From Gerris lacustris (lineage: Eukaryota > Arthropoda > Insecta > Hemiptera > Gerridae): a stretch of DNA of 64,000 bases. Positions 63,473 through 64,000 of this stretch are shown in pieces. Every line of letters starts with the position of its first letter. Within the stretch, counting starts at the first letter, position 1. The stretch covers positions 63,148,388 to 63,212,387 of the forward strand of contig OX578277.1 in the NCBI GenBank assembly GCA_951217055.1, written 5' to 3'. The notes under the pieces were generated by a model, which saw nothing but the letters and a program-made list of their open reading frames with translations, made no database searches and was not told the DNA's origin. A program made the position numbers and the translations under genes.

Positions 63473-63733
63473 TGATTTTTACGAAAAACTCGATATAAGC
63501 AGTTACTTTTATTAAACAAACAGCAAATTAGTTTTGTTAAATGTAAACAAACTTTCTAATCGTGCGTAAAGCTGAAGAATTCCTCTTCTTTACTGCCCTA
63601 GGGTGGTAAAGAAGAAGAATTCTTCAGAACTATGAGACACGCATGCGCAATGAATACAAGTACGTAAAGAATCACTTTCTACGCATCTAAACAGAGATAC
63701 AATGTTTATATTTCGTAACAAGCGTAGATAAAA
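63147..63733 (-). mobile_element. Crypton-like non-autonomous element, copy E
   Basis: Complete from AATAGTACATTACGCGTCGA to GCGTAGATAAAAT, in the same orientation as copies C and D. It is the most diverged near-complete copy in the ORF region, yet its ORF is open. Confidence 0.75.
63572..63627. repeat. 56-bp palindrome of Crypton-like copy E
   Basis: The tip reads ACT-G-CCC-TA-GGG-T-GGT. The outer arms match except at one or two positions (GAAGAAGAATTC in place of GAAGAGGAATTC). Confidence 0.9.
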
Positions 63734-63739
63734 TCTTTT

Positions 63740-64000
63740 CTTTTAGTTCAAGAAGTTATAGAACTTAAAAAAATTAGTACTTCGCACAAAGAATGAATCC
63801 GCTAAAATATTAATATTCATTTCACGCAGTAGTCTTTTTATGCAGCAAGCTGTCATAGAAATATGGTGTAATGTTAATGAATAAAACCAATTCCAATCTT
63901 GATATGATATATTATTTTTTTTAATTATAACTCATTGGTACTTTTTTTTGAGTCAGTTGTATAAGATAAAAGTCCCCTTTGTAATTTTTACGTTTTACTA
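63740..64000. other. AT-rich DNA to the end of the window
   Basis: No supported feature. Confidence 0.4.

Overview
This window looks like nuclear DNA from an AT-rich animal genome, most likely an arthropod. By eye it is about 70% A+T. It has very long (TA)n arrays, hAT and Tc1/mariner-type inverted-repeat elements, a repeat carrying the N-terminus of a Crypton-like recombinase, and no dense or operon-like coding. I cannot name the species. Nothing suggests a bacterial, organellar or viral replicon, and I see no CRISPR array, rRNA gene or complete tRNA.

Protein-coding content is very low. ORFs of 60-80 codons are about as frequent as chance predicts at this composition, so I treat most as noise. 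The best gene candidate is on the minus strand at 2502-2845: a TATAAAT box, a TCAGT initiator 31 nt downstream, a start codon 35 nt after that, a 58-codon ORF with a C-terminal membrane segment, and an AATAAA signal. A 156-codon ORF (6203-6673) is longer than expected by chance but unrecognised. Possible promoters with no clear gene attached lie at 25802-25990 and 61521-61560.

Most interpretable structure is repetitive. Family A is an interspersed repeat of about 600 bp with a stem-loop end, seen at 2075, 8167, 8757, 12391/14672, 30276, 31196-31832 and 51719/52022. One copy is split by a 2060-bp hAT element (12612-14671, 8-bp target duplication), which itself carries a 580-bp Crypton-like element (13143-13722). 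Another copy is split by a 233-bp MITE (51788-52020), whose sister copy is at 29507-29738. A second hAT element (57599-59026) contains a nested foldback. A Tc1/mariner-like MITE lies at 3769-4325 and a palindromic TA-flanked element at 26545-27039. Large foldbacks occur at 35379-35918 and 37357-37709.

The Crypton-like family has four near-complete copies (13143, 33943, 36144, 63147) and one fragment (30080). Each near-complete copy has a 56-bp palindrome upstream of the ORF. The tip of that palindrome differs between copies while pairing is kept, which is the most distinctive signal here. The rest is AT-rich intergenic or intronic sequence with microsatellites and homopolymer runs.
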